From positions 682,001 through 746,000 of the forward strand of contig JANTQA010000020.1 in NCBI GenBank assembly GCA_027625915.1: a stretch of 64,000 nt of DNA, read 5' to 3'. This document shows, piece by piece, positions 12,985-26,100 of this stretch. A program made the position numbers and the translations under genes. Each line of letters begins with the position of its first letter. Positions within the stretch are counted from its first letter, which is position 1. Source of the stretch: Anaeramoeba flamelloides. Taxonomy: Eukaryota > Metamonada > Anaeramoebidae. Below the pieces are notes generated by a model. It searched no databases, had not been told where the DNA came from, and saw only the letters and a program-made list of their open reading frames with translations.

Positions 12985-13526
12985 TAAACCCCAATTCAAA
13001 ATTTTTAACACACCAAAATTCTATTTGTGAAGAAAAAAATCTTATTTAATCAATTCAAGAAGATTTACCAAATTAGAACCATTCGCTAATTGAAATGTTA
13101 ACATTTGTTTATCAATTACAATACTCAAAAAACAAAAAATAAATAATAATCAATACAAATAAATCTGGAGTGTGTTTAAAATTTTGGAGAGCACAAAACA
13201 AAAAAATCGATTGATAAATTTGTTGAAATTCTATTAGGAAGATTGATCGATCAAATCGTTATATACTACCAATTATTTTTATTTGAGTTCTTCTATTTGG
13301 AACAACTCAACTTTGCCATAGGATCAACCAATTGTTGAAAAAAATTTTGATCTAACGAAACAAGTTACTTAATTCAAAAAATGAAATGAAAACAAAAAAA
13401 CTAAAAGATGAAAAAATGATTTTCATATTTTACAAAAATCAAAATTATTTTCAATTTGAATGAAATTGTATTATTTTGATTCTTTTGAACGTTTTAGCTG
13501 TGTATAAAATTTTGAATTTTAGTTTA
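12985..13526 (+). mobile_element. MITE family D, full copy
   Basis: 542 bp with imperfect terminal inverted repeats: TAAACCCCAATTCAAAATTT at the left and the inverse of TAAACTAAAATTCAAAATTT at the right. Related partial copies lie at 21128-21438 (right half) and 24884-25265 (left half). Non-coding. Confidence 0.65.
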
Positions 13527-13533
13527 TTAGAAA

Positions 13534-14070
13534 TAAAATCCATTCCACTCAAAGATACCCCCCCAAAAAAAATGAAAAAGACACTTTAATTTTCAGAATA
13601 AACCAAACTAAGATTGTTTAGAAATAAGAGAAATAATATACTTCGTTTTGACCTCGATAATCATAAAAGAAATAAAAAAAAAAACTATAAATTTCAAAAA
13701 AAAAATTACCGTTAAAAAATTTATTGGGTACTTTTCATTAATACCTCTGTTGCAAAATTTTTCTATTTCATTTCAAAATTAAAAGTATTGCCAATAAGAT
13801 TTTTCACTTGGAAATGTATGAATTTTAAAGGCACATACAAAAACTCACTTTTCTTAAAGTTAATTTGGAGTTTCAAACAATTTTTTTTTTCAAATTTAAT
13901 TTTTAAAAAAAATAAAAATGTAAAAAAAAGAAAAAAAAATTACAAAATGAGAAAAAATGATTTTGATCCAAAAATTGAAATTTTGGTTTAAGAAGAATAA
14001 TGAATTAAACTCATAGAATGTATTCTATTTCTTCAATAAAATTGGACCACTTTGACTGAAAAAGAGTTTA
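13534..14070 (-). mobile_element. MITE family C, reverse copy
   Basis: About 537 bp, the reverse complement of the elements at 22316-22890 and 28747-29306. The right end here reads GACTGAAAAAGAGTTTA, and the left end is TAAAATCCATTCCACTCAAA. It abuts MITE D with seven bases between. Non-coding. Confidence 0.65.
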
Positions 14071-15404
14071 TTATTTTTTTATAATAATTGATAACATTAA
14101 TTATAAAAATATTTATTTTCAAAATTTGATTTTTAAAGAGGTAATGATTTTGAAATGGAGTTTAAATTTGAATGAATAAGAATTGTGTTAAATTACTCTT
14201 AATTTATCGAAGTTATATAATCATGGAGAGAATTGAACAGTTCGCACTATTTCCAACAAGATCTATACTTTATATACAGGTTTTAACCGTTCATAGAGTA
14301 TTTCTATATCTATTTTAGTGCCCATTTTTTTTTATTTTTGCGATCAACTACTTAACAATTAAAAAAAATATAAATTTGTGAAAATTAAAATTTGAATTTC
14401 CTGGATTCAAAAGAATAAAGTAAAATCTATTCTTTATCCTCAATTATTCTAAAATCATGAAAACCTAACACAAATATTTGAACTTTTATGACCAACTCTT
14501 TTATTGAATAAAAATAGTATTTTTTCAAGGCAAAAAACTTAATTTTCAGAATTTTATGGTTTTTAGATATAAAATAATATTTTGAAAATTCATTATATTT
14601 TTTTCAATAGAAGTATAAGAAAGGAATTGATTTGATTAAATCACTGCACATTACAAAAATATAATAATAAATAATAATAAAGTTGATAAATTATACTTTT
14701 ATAATTTTTTAAAACTTTTTTTGGCTTTTGAAAACAAACCTCTTTAATTTTGTTTTTAAAAATACATGGAAAAAATTTTTGAATATTGTTTGAAAAAAAA
14801 ATCCCAAAAAAACATTTTTTTTCTAAACTATTACATTGAAATTTTATTAGCATATTTAAATAATTTATATATTTTTCATTTATTAAAATGTGTTTTCCAT
14901 TGAATATTAGATTACGATGGTTTTAAACCTGCTAATATTCCCCATAAATCATGAACTAAAAACTTTTACAATGAATCAAATTAAAATTTTTATTCTTTTC
15001 ATACATTTAGTTTAAAAATACTTTTTATTTTTTTTACTTTTCGATAAATAAGAAGTTTTAAACACACTTTTTCTAAAATATAATCAAAAATTTAAAGGAT
15101 GTTCTTATTTAAAGTCAAAATATTAGTGTTTAAGAGATGAAAATAATCAAAAAAACAATTGTTATAAACATAAATGTACAATAATTTTTTTAATTTTTTA
15201 CCAAGTTCTCCAATTTAAACTCTATATTTTTAGAATTTTTTTAAATTACTGTTGGAAATATCAAGATCTATAACAAAATTTGGTTTGATATTTTATAAAA
15301 ATTGATATTTTTTCAACAATTAACCTACCTTCCAAGACAAATTTAAGAAAAATATTTTTCAAGATTAATTCCTTTCTATTGGCGATTTAGTATTTATTTT
15401 TCTA

Positions 15405-15654
15405 CAGTAAGTTCCACTTTTAAGGCACAAACTTCAACGAAAATTAATCCATAAAATAATCTCAAATTAAGGCACCAATTTCAAATTCTAGTAAAAAAAC
15501 TAAGATAAACGAAAAAATCTAAAATTACCGCACAAAATCCAGATTCTAATAAAATAATTTGTAAAAAAAAAATTCCAAATTTGGTACCTTAATTTGAGAT
15601 TTTTTTGTGCCTTAATTTTAGTTGAAATTTAAGTCTTAAAAGTGGAACTGACTA
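15405..15654 (+). mobile_element. MITE A, diverged 250-bp copy
   Basis: Bounded by TA on each side. It begins CAGTAAGTTCCACTTTTAAG and ends with the inverse complement reading AAGTGGAACTGACTA. It is longer than the other copies (about 196 bp) and more diverged, which suggests an older insertion. Confidence 0.75.
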
Positions 15655-16286
15655 TACAAATATCAATATTTTTTACCTCATTTTCTTGAATTTTATACAA
15701 ATACACTTTCAATTTTTATTTGATTATAATGAAATTTTAGTACTATTTGCCAATAACATTAAAGATGCATTACTACCATCTGGAACACTAAAATGATTTA
15801 CCATAATACCTAAACGTCATAGTTTTGGATTTCACCATTGTGGAACCTAATCCATTTCAACAACAAAAAAAAATACTGGTATTTGATGAATCCATCTAAA
15901 AATTTTTCACTTCATTTTTATTTTTTATTTTGTAGATTTTTTAAAAATAAAGTTTAACAAATAAGATATTTTCAGAAATAAATTTTAAATTATGTGGAAT
16001 ATTTTTTTTTATTTTAGTCAAATTTTATTGTTCTCTATATGAGGTAAGAAAAAAAAAATTAAATTAAACCCAGACTTTCAGTATTAAAAAAATGATAAAA
16101 TCAAATAAATATTTTATTCCATTTGAATTTTTAATACCAGTAATAAAAGGTAATAAATTATCACTTTATCTTGATTTAACTTCTTGTTCTGTTACATATA
16201 GAAATTTAGTTTCCTGAATTGAAATTTGATATCTTGTTTTATGGTTTGGGAATTTTTCCATTCTATACATTAGACAAACTATTGCA

Positions 16287-16843
16287 GTTCCAATGCTACT
16301 GTGAATTTTTTCAATCTCAAATTTTGATATTGATATAGATTTTCAAAAAGTTTAAAAAGAGAATAATAATGCTCAGATTAAATAAAAAATTTCCTAAATG
16401 AGCCAATATCCAAGAAGTTTTTCTGATTTACAAACAATAAATTTTCAGAACACAAAATGACTCTAAACATCATAAATTTGGTGAGAAACTACATAATATC
16501 CACTTATAAAAAAAATGAATTTATTTTTCGATTACTTTGGAAGTTTATTTGTCAATAAAACCCATTTCTGAATTTTTTTTTTTTTTCAATATAAGCTTTC
16601 TTATTCTTATATACGTAGATTTAAAAATCTATATCAACACCAAAATTTGAGATTGATAAAATTTCAAGGTAGACTAGGAACAGCTGTGTTATTCAATTAC
16701 ATTAGAAAAAGATTTTTCATATCAACGCATTAATGGAAAAATATTTTCAATATGAGCATTATTATTCTCTTTTTAAACTTTTTGAAAATCTATATCAAAA
16801 TCAAAATTTGAGATTGAAAAACTACCAAGGTAGCCATGGAACG
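16287..16843. mobile_element. Inverted-repeat element H with three arm copies
   Basis: A ~95-bp arm at 16287-16379 is repeated inverted at 16749-16843, and again in a more diverged form at 16588-16682 in the same orientation as the right arm. The arms contain GAGCATTATTATTCTCTTTT or its complement. The layout fits a foldback element or two overlapping MITEs. Non-coding; no clear target duplication. Confidence 0.65.
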
Positions 16844-17498
16844 GATTAAGAACCAAAAAAGAAGGAATACTCAGAATTGAAAAAAGATAATCAGATAGAT
16901 TTTATATCATTAAATTTTAAATTTCAGTAAATATTTGTGTTTGAAAATTTCTATTCTTTTCAGATACTTGGTTCATCACAAGTTATCTCAAAAATAGATA
17001 TAATTCAAAACAATTAAAAAGAACCAACAAATTAATAGAGTTTACAAATTACTTGTAGTTTTCTTTGTAAACCCTATCGATAAAAGAAAAAACGGTAAAT
17101 GAAGTGACAATTTTTTCCCATTAATTATTCAAATATCAGTAAAAAAACAACAAAAGTTTATATTTAAATGATTTTAAAAAGAATAAATTAATAGTAGTAA
17201 TAATATTAGAACACTCAAAATCTTTAGGGTCCTCACTGAGTTAAACTAGTTCTCAAAAAAATGCTATGATAAAAAAAGTAAAATAATGTCTATGACCAAT
17301 ATACTCAAAAACCTTTAATTTCAGATCTTTTTCTATTGTTTTATCTTAAATATCATAAATTTAATATGTAACTTTAGAAAAGATCAATATTTCTATTATG
17401 TTTCAAATTGGTTGTATTCTAACAATCTTCAGTAAGATCATTTTTTATCAAAACATTTTCTTGGGCTAAACTATTTTTAATCTCAACAAAATATTAAA

Positions 17499-18869
17499 AT
17501 GAGACTTGATCCTCAAATTCGAGATTGGGTATTGTTTCCAATCGTAATTATTGTTTTTTTAGTTAGTGTAATTCGCCATTATTTATTTTCAATTATTCCC
17601 AGCCAAAAGCCAGCAGTTGACAAAGACACCCAAGCCGAACAACAATTATTGATACGATCAAATAGAATTTGTAAAAATGCCAACATGATTTCAAAAAGAT
17701 CTTTTATTTCTAGACAACCCTTCTTTCTTGATGAAACAAATGGTGAATTAGTAAGTTTTTTTTTTTTAAAGCATTTTTACTTTTGTTCAAAATAAAAAAA
17801 AAAATAAAAAAAGAAAAATAGAATAAAAAAAGAAAAAAAATCAAAAATTTAACCAATTATTCTTTGTGTTTTTCAAAAAAAAAAACTCAGTGCCTCGTTT
17901 ATTCTTTATTTTCTAAACTGTATAAAAAGGATCAGATTCTCTTTTTTTTTTATTTTATTGTAACACTTTTGTTTATGCTTTTAACGAATTAAAACCAGAT
18001 CTAAGATGAGATTTTTTTCTTCACTTTTCAATAAGTTATTACCTTTCGAAAACACCCTAACTTTAAATCAAAAAATTTAAAATTACTTTTTCGTTTTTTC
18101 TCTGTTCAAACAAAAACAACAAAAAAATCAAAACTTTACTCCAAATTCAAATTTAATCAAACAAAAACACCAAAAATTTATCTTCCGATTTAAAATTTAA
18201 AAGAACCAAGACTCAAAACAAAAGCCATTAGCCATGTCAATGATGTTTGATCCAAGCATGATGACTAATATGATGAAAGGGAGCATGGGTAATATGATCC
18301 CACAAGTCGTACTTGGTCAACTTATCAGCTATTTATTCAAAGGCTTTTTAGTCGTCAAATTACCATTCTTCTTACCAGCAAGATTTAAAGCAATGTTACA
18401 GCAAGGAATTGGGTTGTCGTCATTAGACTCCTCGTTTGTTTCAAGTTTGTCATGGTATTTTATGGTCTATTTTGGATTAAGTGGGATCATTAATTTACTT
18501 TTCCAAGCCAAGGACGTCATGGTTCACTCATACTTTTCACCAATCAAAGAACAAATGAGGCAAATTCAGGTACCCAGGCCAACACCAGCACCAGCACCAA
18601 CACCTTCCCTTGGTAATATGGGCGGTACAGATAAAAAGGACACTTTAAGAAATGAAAAAGAAAATTGGAAAATGATAGACCATTGGTTTGATATACAAAA
18701 CTCTGAACTTGAATTAATTGGTAAACCAATTACCCACGGCCAAGAAAAAGTTGTTAAAAATCAAACAAACAACAAAACTCAAATTCCTAAAAAAATTAAA
18801 TCACAAAATAAAAAAATGAAAAATACATCTCCAAAAAATAGAAATAGAATTACAAAGAAAAAAAAGTAA
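17499..18869 (+). CDS. EMC3: ER membrane protein complex subunit 3, 305 aa
   Basis: EMC3 is the Oxa1-superfamily core subunit of the ER membrane protein complex, which inserts tail-anchored and polytopic membrane proteins. Exon 1 is 17499-17750, ending at a GTAAGT donor. Exon 2 most likely starts at 18204; the acceptor is weak (TTTAAAAG), but phase 0 is kept on both sides. It ends at TAA 18869. Residues 1-30 (MRLDPQIRDWVLFPIVIIVF) match the family N-terminus with the first membrane segment. Residues 44-84 include the conserved RSNRICKNANMISKRSF region. In exon 2, FDPSMMTNMMKG, a second membrane segment (about 115-137), RFKAMLQQGI and SSLSWYFMVYFGL (third segment, about 163-185) follow EMC3 order. 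The C-terminal ~50 residues form a Lys/Asn/Thr-rich basic tail longer than in animal EMC3 (261 aa). Confidence 0.93.
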
Positions 18870-19005
18870 TAGGAATAGATATTTTTACTTTTTTTTATTT
18901 TCAAAGAAATCAATATTAAAAATTTTTTATTTTTTATCTTTTTTGGATATTATTCAATTTGATTTGTTAAGGTTCTATCTTTATTTCAATCTCTTAATGT
19001 GTGTA

Positions 19006-19007
<2 letters not shown>

Positions 19008-19096
<89 letters not shown>
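19008..19096. repeat. Compound microsatellite (TC)n(TA)n(TG)n
   Basis: Three adjoining dinucleotide arrays in the order TC, TA, TG, about 140 bases downstream of the EMC3 stop. The TA block can form a cruciform and the TG block alternates purine and pyrimidine. Expected to be length-variable. Confidence 0.95.
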
Positions 19097-19097
<1 letters not shown>

Positions 19098-19272
19098 GTC
19101 GACTAATTACATTGTAAAAAAAAATACATGCTTTATTTCTCGAATTTTTTATTTCGTTATGATAATCAATAACTGTCTTTACTAGAAACGAAAAAGTACA
19201 ATATTTTACAAAATGAAGATTTTTCAATTTCTTCATTTAAACTTATTTCAAATGATTGTTTAACAAATATAA

Positions 19273-19967
19273 ACTATTTTTCAAACAAAAGGGCACACCT
19301 CTCAAATCGTCAATACCATCGACTTTGATTGTTAATAAGATAATTACTTATTGGTGATTTTCATTTTAATTATTCATTTTTTCATTTTTTGCTTTTTTTG
19401 GAATTGAACCGTTGGAAAATGAAAAAGCAAGATCAGAAGAAACCAATTTGGAAATAATCTACCAGTGTATAAATGGAAACAGTTTAAGTTTGATTTCGAA
19501 TCAAGATAGAAATAGGAATTAAGAAAGACCATTATTGGATTGATGCATGGAACAAAGAAAAGAGAAATAAAGAAAAAACATTCCAATAAATACCCAGATG
19601 AATTGCAACTATATATTGAAAATGAGACTTTAAAGAACAAAAGTTTGATGTGTAAAGAATTATCAAGAAAATGTAGAGAACTTTTTCCCAATTCGCCTTG
19701 TTCAAAGGTTTTTATTACGTTTTATAATTTTTTTCATTACAATTTACAAAACGAGATTTCTCATTTCAAATAAAAGGGCACACCAATTTTTAAAATATTG
19801 AATTTTAATTTTTTATTGTTTTGTTTTAATGAGTTTTAAAGATCCAGTTGAGTGTTTTTTATGTTTTAAAGAGTTTCTTATATTTTAGAATGATACTATA
19901 ATTAATTTGATTCATTTATGAATAATTCTTGAAATTTTTTGTGCCCTTTTATTTGAAAAAGAGTTTA
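19273..19967 (+). mobile_element. Tc1-like element remnant with HTH fragment
   Basis: Ends carry inverted repeats of TTTTTCAAACAAAAGGGCAC (left, about 19274) and its complement near 19939-19965. An extra copy of the same motif occurs internally at about 19765 in direct orientation, so a ~200-bp daughter MITE may form the right part. Frame 19540-19770 encodes KYPDELQLYIENETLKNKS and SRKCRELFPNSPCSK, resembling the N-terminal helix-turn-helix of Tc1/mariner transposases. No catalytic domain is present, so the element is not autonomous. Confidence 0.6.
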
Positions 19968-21127
19968 TTTTCCTTTTAAGCACTCTAGATTTTTACTATT
20001 TAAAAAAAAACTTTTAAAATGTCATATTTTTTTTTTTTTTTGATTTTGGATAAAAAAAAAATCAAAATTAATGAATTAGTTATTCGTAAATTGAAAGGTT
20101 TTTTTAAGAAGTTTTTCTTTCTTCAAAAGGTTTTTAATTTTGTGTTATTTTTTTTTATAAATTGATAAATAAATATTTATTTAAGTACCAAATTTTCACC
20201 TTCAAAAAAAAAAAATTCTCATTTTTGGAATTAATATTAGAATTTGATTACAATCGGGTTTGAAATTGAACAGATGTTTGTTTTCAATTTTTTTTTTATG
20301 AATTTTGACAAATAATAATTTTCAAATATAATTTATTGTTATTTTGTATTGTTTGATTAAATTATTGTGTTTGAAAGAGAATACCCTGAAAACACATTTT
20401 CATGATTTGTTTTTAATTTAAAAAGAATTTTTTGATATTTTCGAAAATTATTAATACTGTTGAAAGGTACATTTTTTTGTTATTTTTTCTGAATTTATAT
20501 ATTTCAGAATTTTAAAATGGAAAAATTTTACCTAATACAGACATTCAGTTAAAATTCTCAGTTAATGTTAAAACTGTTTTTATATACTTGGTTTAATGCT
20601 TATTTTGAATTTCTTTTTAATTTTTTTTTTGATTTCAATTTCATTTCTTAAAAATGGTCTACTTAAGTTACTTAACTTAATGTATATAAATAAATATTTA
20701 AATTTTTTTTTAAAGAAAAGAGATAAACTAAATATTTTCACTATAAACATTCGTAGGAATTATGAGCTGGTAAACATCATTGTTTCGAGAAGATAGATCA
20801 TCACCTTTTTTAAAACAAAGAAAGTTTTTAAAAACCCAACAAAATATCAGAAAATTTTAATGTTAATTGGATTCTAATATTGTAAAATTCAATTCAAAAT
20901 TTTCAACAAACAAAAAAATAATTTTTTTTTTAAAAATCTTGTTTATTAAATTCTATATTGGAAAGACTTAATTAGAATTTTGAACTCATTGTAATGTTAA
21001 AAATTATTTATAATTTATAAGACTCAAAAAAAAAAAAAAAAAAAAAAAAAAAGTATATGAATACAAATTAAACAAGAGTGTAGTCTAGCGTTGGGATTGT
21101 ATACAATAAAAAAAGGAAAGGGTGAAT

Positions 21128-21438
21128 TTATTGAAATTTTATCAATTATTGAACAATCAGAGTGTTAGATACCATCAAATAATTTTAATTGAATTAATTT
21201 TTTTAAAAGAACTCAATTTTCACTCAATACCAATTAGTTAAAACAATTCAGGTCTCAGTTAAACCATTACCTAATTGAAAAAATGAAATGAAAATAAAAA
21301 AAAAAAACTCAAAAATGAAAAAATGATTTTAATATTTTACAAAAATCCAAATTATTTCAAATTTGAATGGAAATTGTCTTATTCTTTTTCATTTGACGAT
21401 TTTCACCTTGTCTAAAATATATAATTTTCGGTTAAATA
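21128..21438 (+). mobile_element. MITE family D, right-half fragment
   Basis: Similar to the right half of the full copy at 12985-13526, notably the stretch around 21275-21400 versus 13380-13500. The left terminus is missing. Non-coding. Confidence 0.55.
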
Positions 21439-21664
21439 TCTACTAAAACAAATTGAATAGTCTCAATTTTATTGATTTTTCTTTATATTTTCTGAATTTT
21501 TTGTTTTTTAAGATAGCTTTTTAAAAATAAAAGAAAAAAAGAATATTTATATAATCCTAAAAGTCTCCAAAATAAAAAAAAAAAATATTTGTTATCAGTT
21601 TTTTTTTGTTTACCTTTATTGTTGCTTTTAGTTGATATTTTTTTTTCTTAATAAAATATAGAAA

Positions 21665-22170
21665 TTAGACGAGTTCAGGAATGTGTCTTCAAGTTCCGTG
21701 GAATACCGTCAATTGCCTAAGTTTTTTTTAATTTCTGAAATAAAAATTAGAAATTTTGAAATTTTCTTTTCATTTCAAAAATTAAAAAAAACCTAACGAT
21801 ACTTTTCTTGAGGTTTACTGTTTTATTTGAGAAGTGTTAAGCTGTCTTGGAATTTTCTATTTTATTGGTGAAGTGTTCTAGGTTTTTTTGAGGTTTTCTA
21901 TTCTATTTCGAAAATATATTAATCTTCGTTAGGTTTTTTTTACTTTTTGTAATAAACCGAAAATTTATTAAAATTTTCTGTTTATTTCAAAAAAAAAAAA
22001 AAAAACCTAGAACACTTCACAAATAAATAGAAAAATCAAAACAACCTAAAGAAAATCTATTGATTTTCCAAATAAACAGAAAACTCAAGAAAACCTAACA
22101 ATGCTTTTTTTTGAAATTCTAAAATTTAAAAAAACTTAACGGTAGTTTTCCAGTATTCAAAGGAATAACG
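21665..22170. repeat. Foldback element P with tandem ~42-bp units
   Basis: Degenerate tandem units built on GAGGTTTTCTATTTTATT and GAAGTGTTCTAGG run up to a palindromic centre (about 21950-21990: AATAAACCG then TTTATTAAAATTTTCTG). They then run in the opposite orientation (CCTAGAACACTTCAC). The same architecture and centre recur at 50590-51610. Confidence 0.6.
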
Positions 22171-22315
22171 AAAAATCAAAGATTTTACTCAATTCTTTCA
22201 AATTAAAAAAAAAATAACTTTCCATAAGAGTAAAATTAATTTCCTCTCTTCGAAATCAAAAAAAAATTTAATAAATATATACGATTTTTTAAATCTTATT
22301 TTAATTTTAAAAAAG

Positions 22316-22472
22316 TAAACTCTTTTTCAGTTAAAGGGCCCCAGTTTTATTGAAGAAAGAGAACATGTTCTATAAGTTTAATTAATTATTCTTCTCAAAA
22401 TAAATTTTCCATTTCTGAATCAAAATCATTTTTTCCAAGTTATTATATTTTTTTTAGTTTTTTATCCAATTT

Positions 22473-22503
<31 letters not shown>

Positions 22504-22890
22504 ATTTTTTCTTTAAAAAAGTCAATTGAGAAAAAAAATTCCTTTAAACTCCAAATTAACATTAATAAAATTGAGGAATTTGTACTTCATTTAAAAATAG
22601 TTACATTTAGAATTAAAAAATCTTATTGTCAACAATTTTAATTTCCTAAAGAAATCGAGAAATTTTACTCGAGACATTACAATGAAAGATACCAACAAAT
22701 TTTTTTAGCATTTTTTTTTTTTTTGAAATTTTAAGTTTGTTCAATGTATTTCTTTTATGAATCTCAACTGTAATCCAAACTTTATTCTTTCTCTTATTTC
22801 TAAATAATTGTAGTTTGGTCGGTTCTTTGAAAAAAAAAAAAAGTGAATTTTTCATTTTTTGCTTTGCCCCTATGAGTGAAATGGAGTTTA
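22316..22890 (+). mobile_element. MITE family C, copy 1
   Basis: 575 bp, starting TAAACTCTTTTTCAGTTAAA and ending GAGTGAAATGGAGTTTA. It shares its whole length with 28747-29306. It lies between element P and the 3' end of CYRI. Confidence 0.7.
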
Positions 22891-23188
22891 ATTATAATTT
22901 CCCAGATACAATAAAAATTTCTAAAAATAATAACTATCGAAGGTTTATTGGATCTGAAAAATTAAACAATTTTCCAAGTAAATCCAATTTTTAAGATTAT
23001 GTTCTCACAATTACCAGAAGGCTATTCAGAGCGAAGTGAATATATATATTTCAGATAACTGGGGTAAATACTGAAAAATAATCATTTATCCAATCAAAAA
23101 AAAATTGATAAAGGTATCCATTTAAAACGACACGATACATATAAAAAAAATTCAAAAAGAAAGCCAAAAATCAAGATAATTTCACAAT

Positions 23189-26100
23189 TTAATTATCAAA
23201 TATGGTTAAAATATGGTTAGGTGTGGTATTATCATTGAAATGTTTAGAAAATTTTATCATGGAAATAAGTCTATATTGTGTTGGTTGGTAATTTTTTAAT
23301 AAGGTAAGAGAATTTTTTAAGTCTATTGGCGAATCTGGATTAAAAGCACCCTTTAGCTCTAATTGATCATATGACAAAATTAGCCCCACAATTGCCCGAA
23401 TACAAAAAAGTTTGATCGATCCAATTTTAAATACTTTTTTTTTTAGCATATTTGTACATACATTAGCCAACACAGCAATTGTTTTCAATATATATTTATG
23501 TTCTAATCCACTCTATTTCATTGTGTATCAAATATAAAATTAGTAAATATTAATTTTATTTTTGATTATTATTATAGATAAATTTAGTGATATATGATAG
23601 AATAATGAATATTGAAAAGGTTTTTAGCTTTTAACTAATGTAATTTATTATTTTTTTTTCAAATTTTGATGAAGAGTATTATTATAATCATCAATCCTTA
23701 TTTCATAATTGTGAAATAATAAAAGTTTATCTACACATTACAAGTTTTTTGTTCGAAAAAAAATATAATTTAAAAAAAAAAAATTAATAAAAATTATTTC
23801 TTTGAAAATAAATAGCAAAATATTCAATAAATAGATGGATGATTTATTTTTTTTAAAAAAATATTTGTTAAAAGGCAAAATTATTTTTATTCAAATTGAT
23901 TTTTGTTTTTAAAAGCAGTAAAAATTATTTTGAGCTGAAGTTATTTTTTTAATAATAAGAATTTACCCCCTCAAAAACAATATTTCTTTTTTATTTGTAT
24001 CTGATTAAAATTGAAATAAAATTAAATCTCAATTTATATTTATTATTTTTAAAATAGTACAGCCGTTTTAAAAAAAGTCCAGACTTTTTTAAAACTTTTT
24101 TGAAGTTTTCGATTTTAAAAAAGTAAAAACTTTTTCATAATTTAAAACTTTTTATCATTTTTCTATTTTAATAAAGTTATGGATCAACATTTAAATTTGA
24201 GGTAGAGGTTGGAGTAGGGAGGAAAGCACTTTTATAAAAAAAGTCCACTTTTTATTGAAATAGCTTATAAACCATCATTGTTTTTATAATTAACCCAACG
24301 AAAATAACTCCAAATATTTGGTAAAAAAACAATTTTTTTGAATTAATTAATATTTAAGTTGTTAATAAAATGGAGAAAAAACTGGGAAATATTAAATTTT
24401 GAATTAGTTTTTTTTTTTTTTCAATTTGTTATTATAGGTTCTTTCAAACTAAAAATTATATTCTACTTTTAAAAAAAGTTAATAACCAAATTATCAAAAA
24501 CGGACATTTTTTCACAAGATTCATAATATGAAAATGCATCGTCAATACAATAAAAAAAATTTATATAAATGCATGTTTTAAAACTTGAAAAAATTAATTA
24601 CCTTTATTTTAAAATCATTGACTGCAAAAACAAAAGCTTTTAACATTGGTGTTGATTGTGCAAAAAATAAACTAATTTTTACTCCATCCCCTTGTTTAAA
24701 AAGTTTTTTCGAAAAATCATAACCGTCTCTTTTCCTATAGATAATAGTTAGCAAAAATAAAAATAAAATAGGTACAAGCAAAGAAAAAATTATTATAAAA
24801 GTAAGAATATGATCTGAATGAATATCAAAATAAAAACAAAATTATTATTATTATTTTTTTTGGTATGCTTAAATTCTCATAATAAACTCCAATTCAAAAT
24901 TTTTAACACACCAAAATTGAATTTTTGAAAAAAAAAAACTTAATTAATCAATTCAAGAAGAAATATCAAAATAGAAACCATTCATTAATTGGAATGTTAG
25001 CAATTATTAATAAATTATAATACTCAAAAAACAAAAAACAAATAATTATCAATACGAATAAATTATATGTGTGTTAAAAATTTTGGAGATAGGTTTTCAA
25101 AAAAATTCATTCGTAAATTTGTTTAAATTCGATTAGTATTATTGATCAATAAAATGGTTAGATACAATCAACTAATTTTATTTGAGTTCTTCTATTTTGA
25201 GGAACTAACTTTAACCTAATGCCAATCTTATGAAAATAATATTGATTGAAAGAAACAGGTTACCCCTAATAAAAAAAGTTTTTTCCTCCCTTAAATTACA
25301 ATAAAAAAAAAATTTAAAAGTTTTTTATAAAATGTTATAATCAGGTTGTAAAGGTGTTTAAAATGTTTAAAATGATTTATAATTTTGTTTACAAAACTTT
25401 TGTAATATAAATCTTTGTTAATGAAATGTGTTATACAAATTTGTAACATGTGAGAAGCCTGTTATAAGAATATTTTTTTCAAAAAATATGGATAAAAATA
25501 ATCATATAAAAGGGAATTTTATTATAAAAATGTTATATAGATGTTAGAAATTTTTTTTTTTTCTGTGTTTGAGTTTTTTTAGATGATAAGAGTGTTTTCA
25601 AAACTATTAATTATTATCTATTCAAAAAAATATCCTAAAGCTGAATTTAAAGAAAATTCATTGTCACATCCATTTAAAATTTTTTACCCCAAAATAGACC
25701 CTTTTTTCTAAACTCGATACTTTTAAAAATCGTAGGTTACTATTAACAACAATAAACACAGCAGACTCGAGAATTTTAAGAACTGGGATGTTGATTATGT
25801 TTTGAATAAACTCAATTAACAAGGATGAAATGATAATTAAGGTTGTAGTTTTGTCTAACTTTTTTTTTTCAATTTTATTTTTTCATCCTAGTGTTTGGTA
25901 AATGTTGAAATTAAAAAAATCACAAAACTAAAAAATATTAATTGAGATAGTGATCGAAAAATGAAAATCTAATTTTGATACTGGTATTTGAAATTTAAAA
26001 TGAGAATCGTTTTTATTTGATTTAAAATATTTGAAAATCTAATTTTGATATCAAATTTTAAAATAAGAATCATTTTCATCATTTTAAAATATTTGAAAGC

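Larger units (their letters stand above)
11783..17498. other. Intergenic with four repeat elements
   Basis: No gene recognised between LAMTOR1 and EMC3. It contains MITE D (12985-13526), MITE C in reverse (13534-14070), a diverged copy of MITE A (15405-15654) and an inverted-repeat element H (16287-16843). The remainder is AT-rich with poly-A/T runs, and the open frames there are only homopolymer reads. Confidence 0.55.
18870..23188. other. Intergenic with repeats only
   Basis: Convergent spacer between EMC3 (+) and CYRI (-). It contains a compound microsatellite, a Tc1-like remnant (19273-19967), half of a MITE D (21128-21438), a foldback element P (21665-22170) and MITE C (22316-22890). 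Nothing coding was recognised at 19970-21120 beyond poly-T and poly-A runs. Confidence 0.55.

Noticed and set aside
17080-17130. Short similarity to 28296-28375 (segments with TTTTTTCCCATT and TTATTCAAAT)
   Set aside because: Real-looking but only about 60 bases, without ends or flanks to define an element.
18943-19236. Frames through the TC/TA/TG array
   Set aside because: Simple dinucleotide repeat translations.
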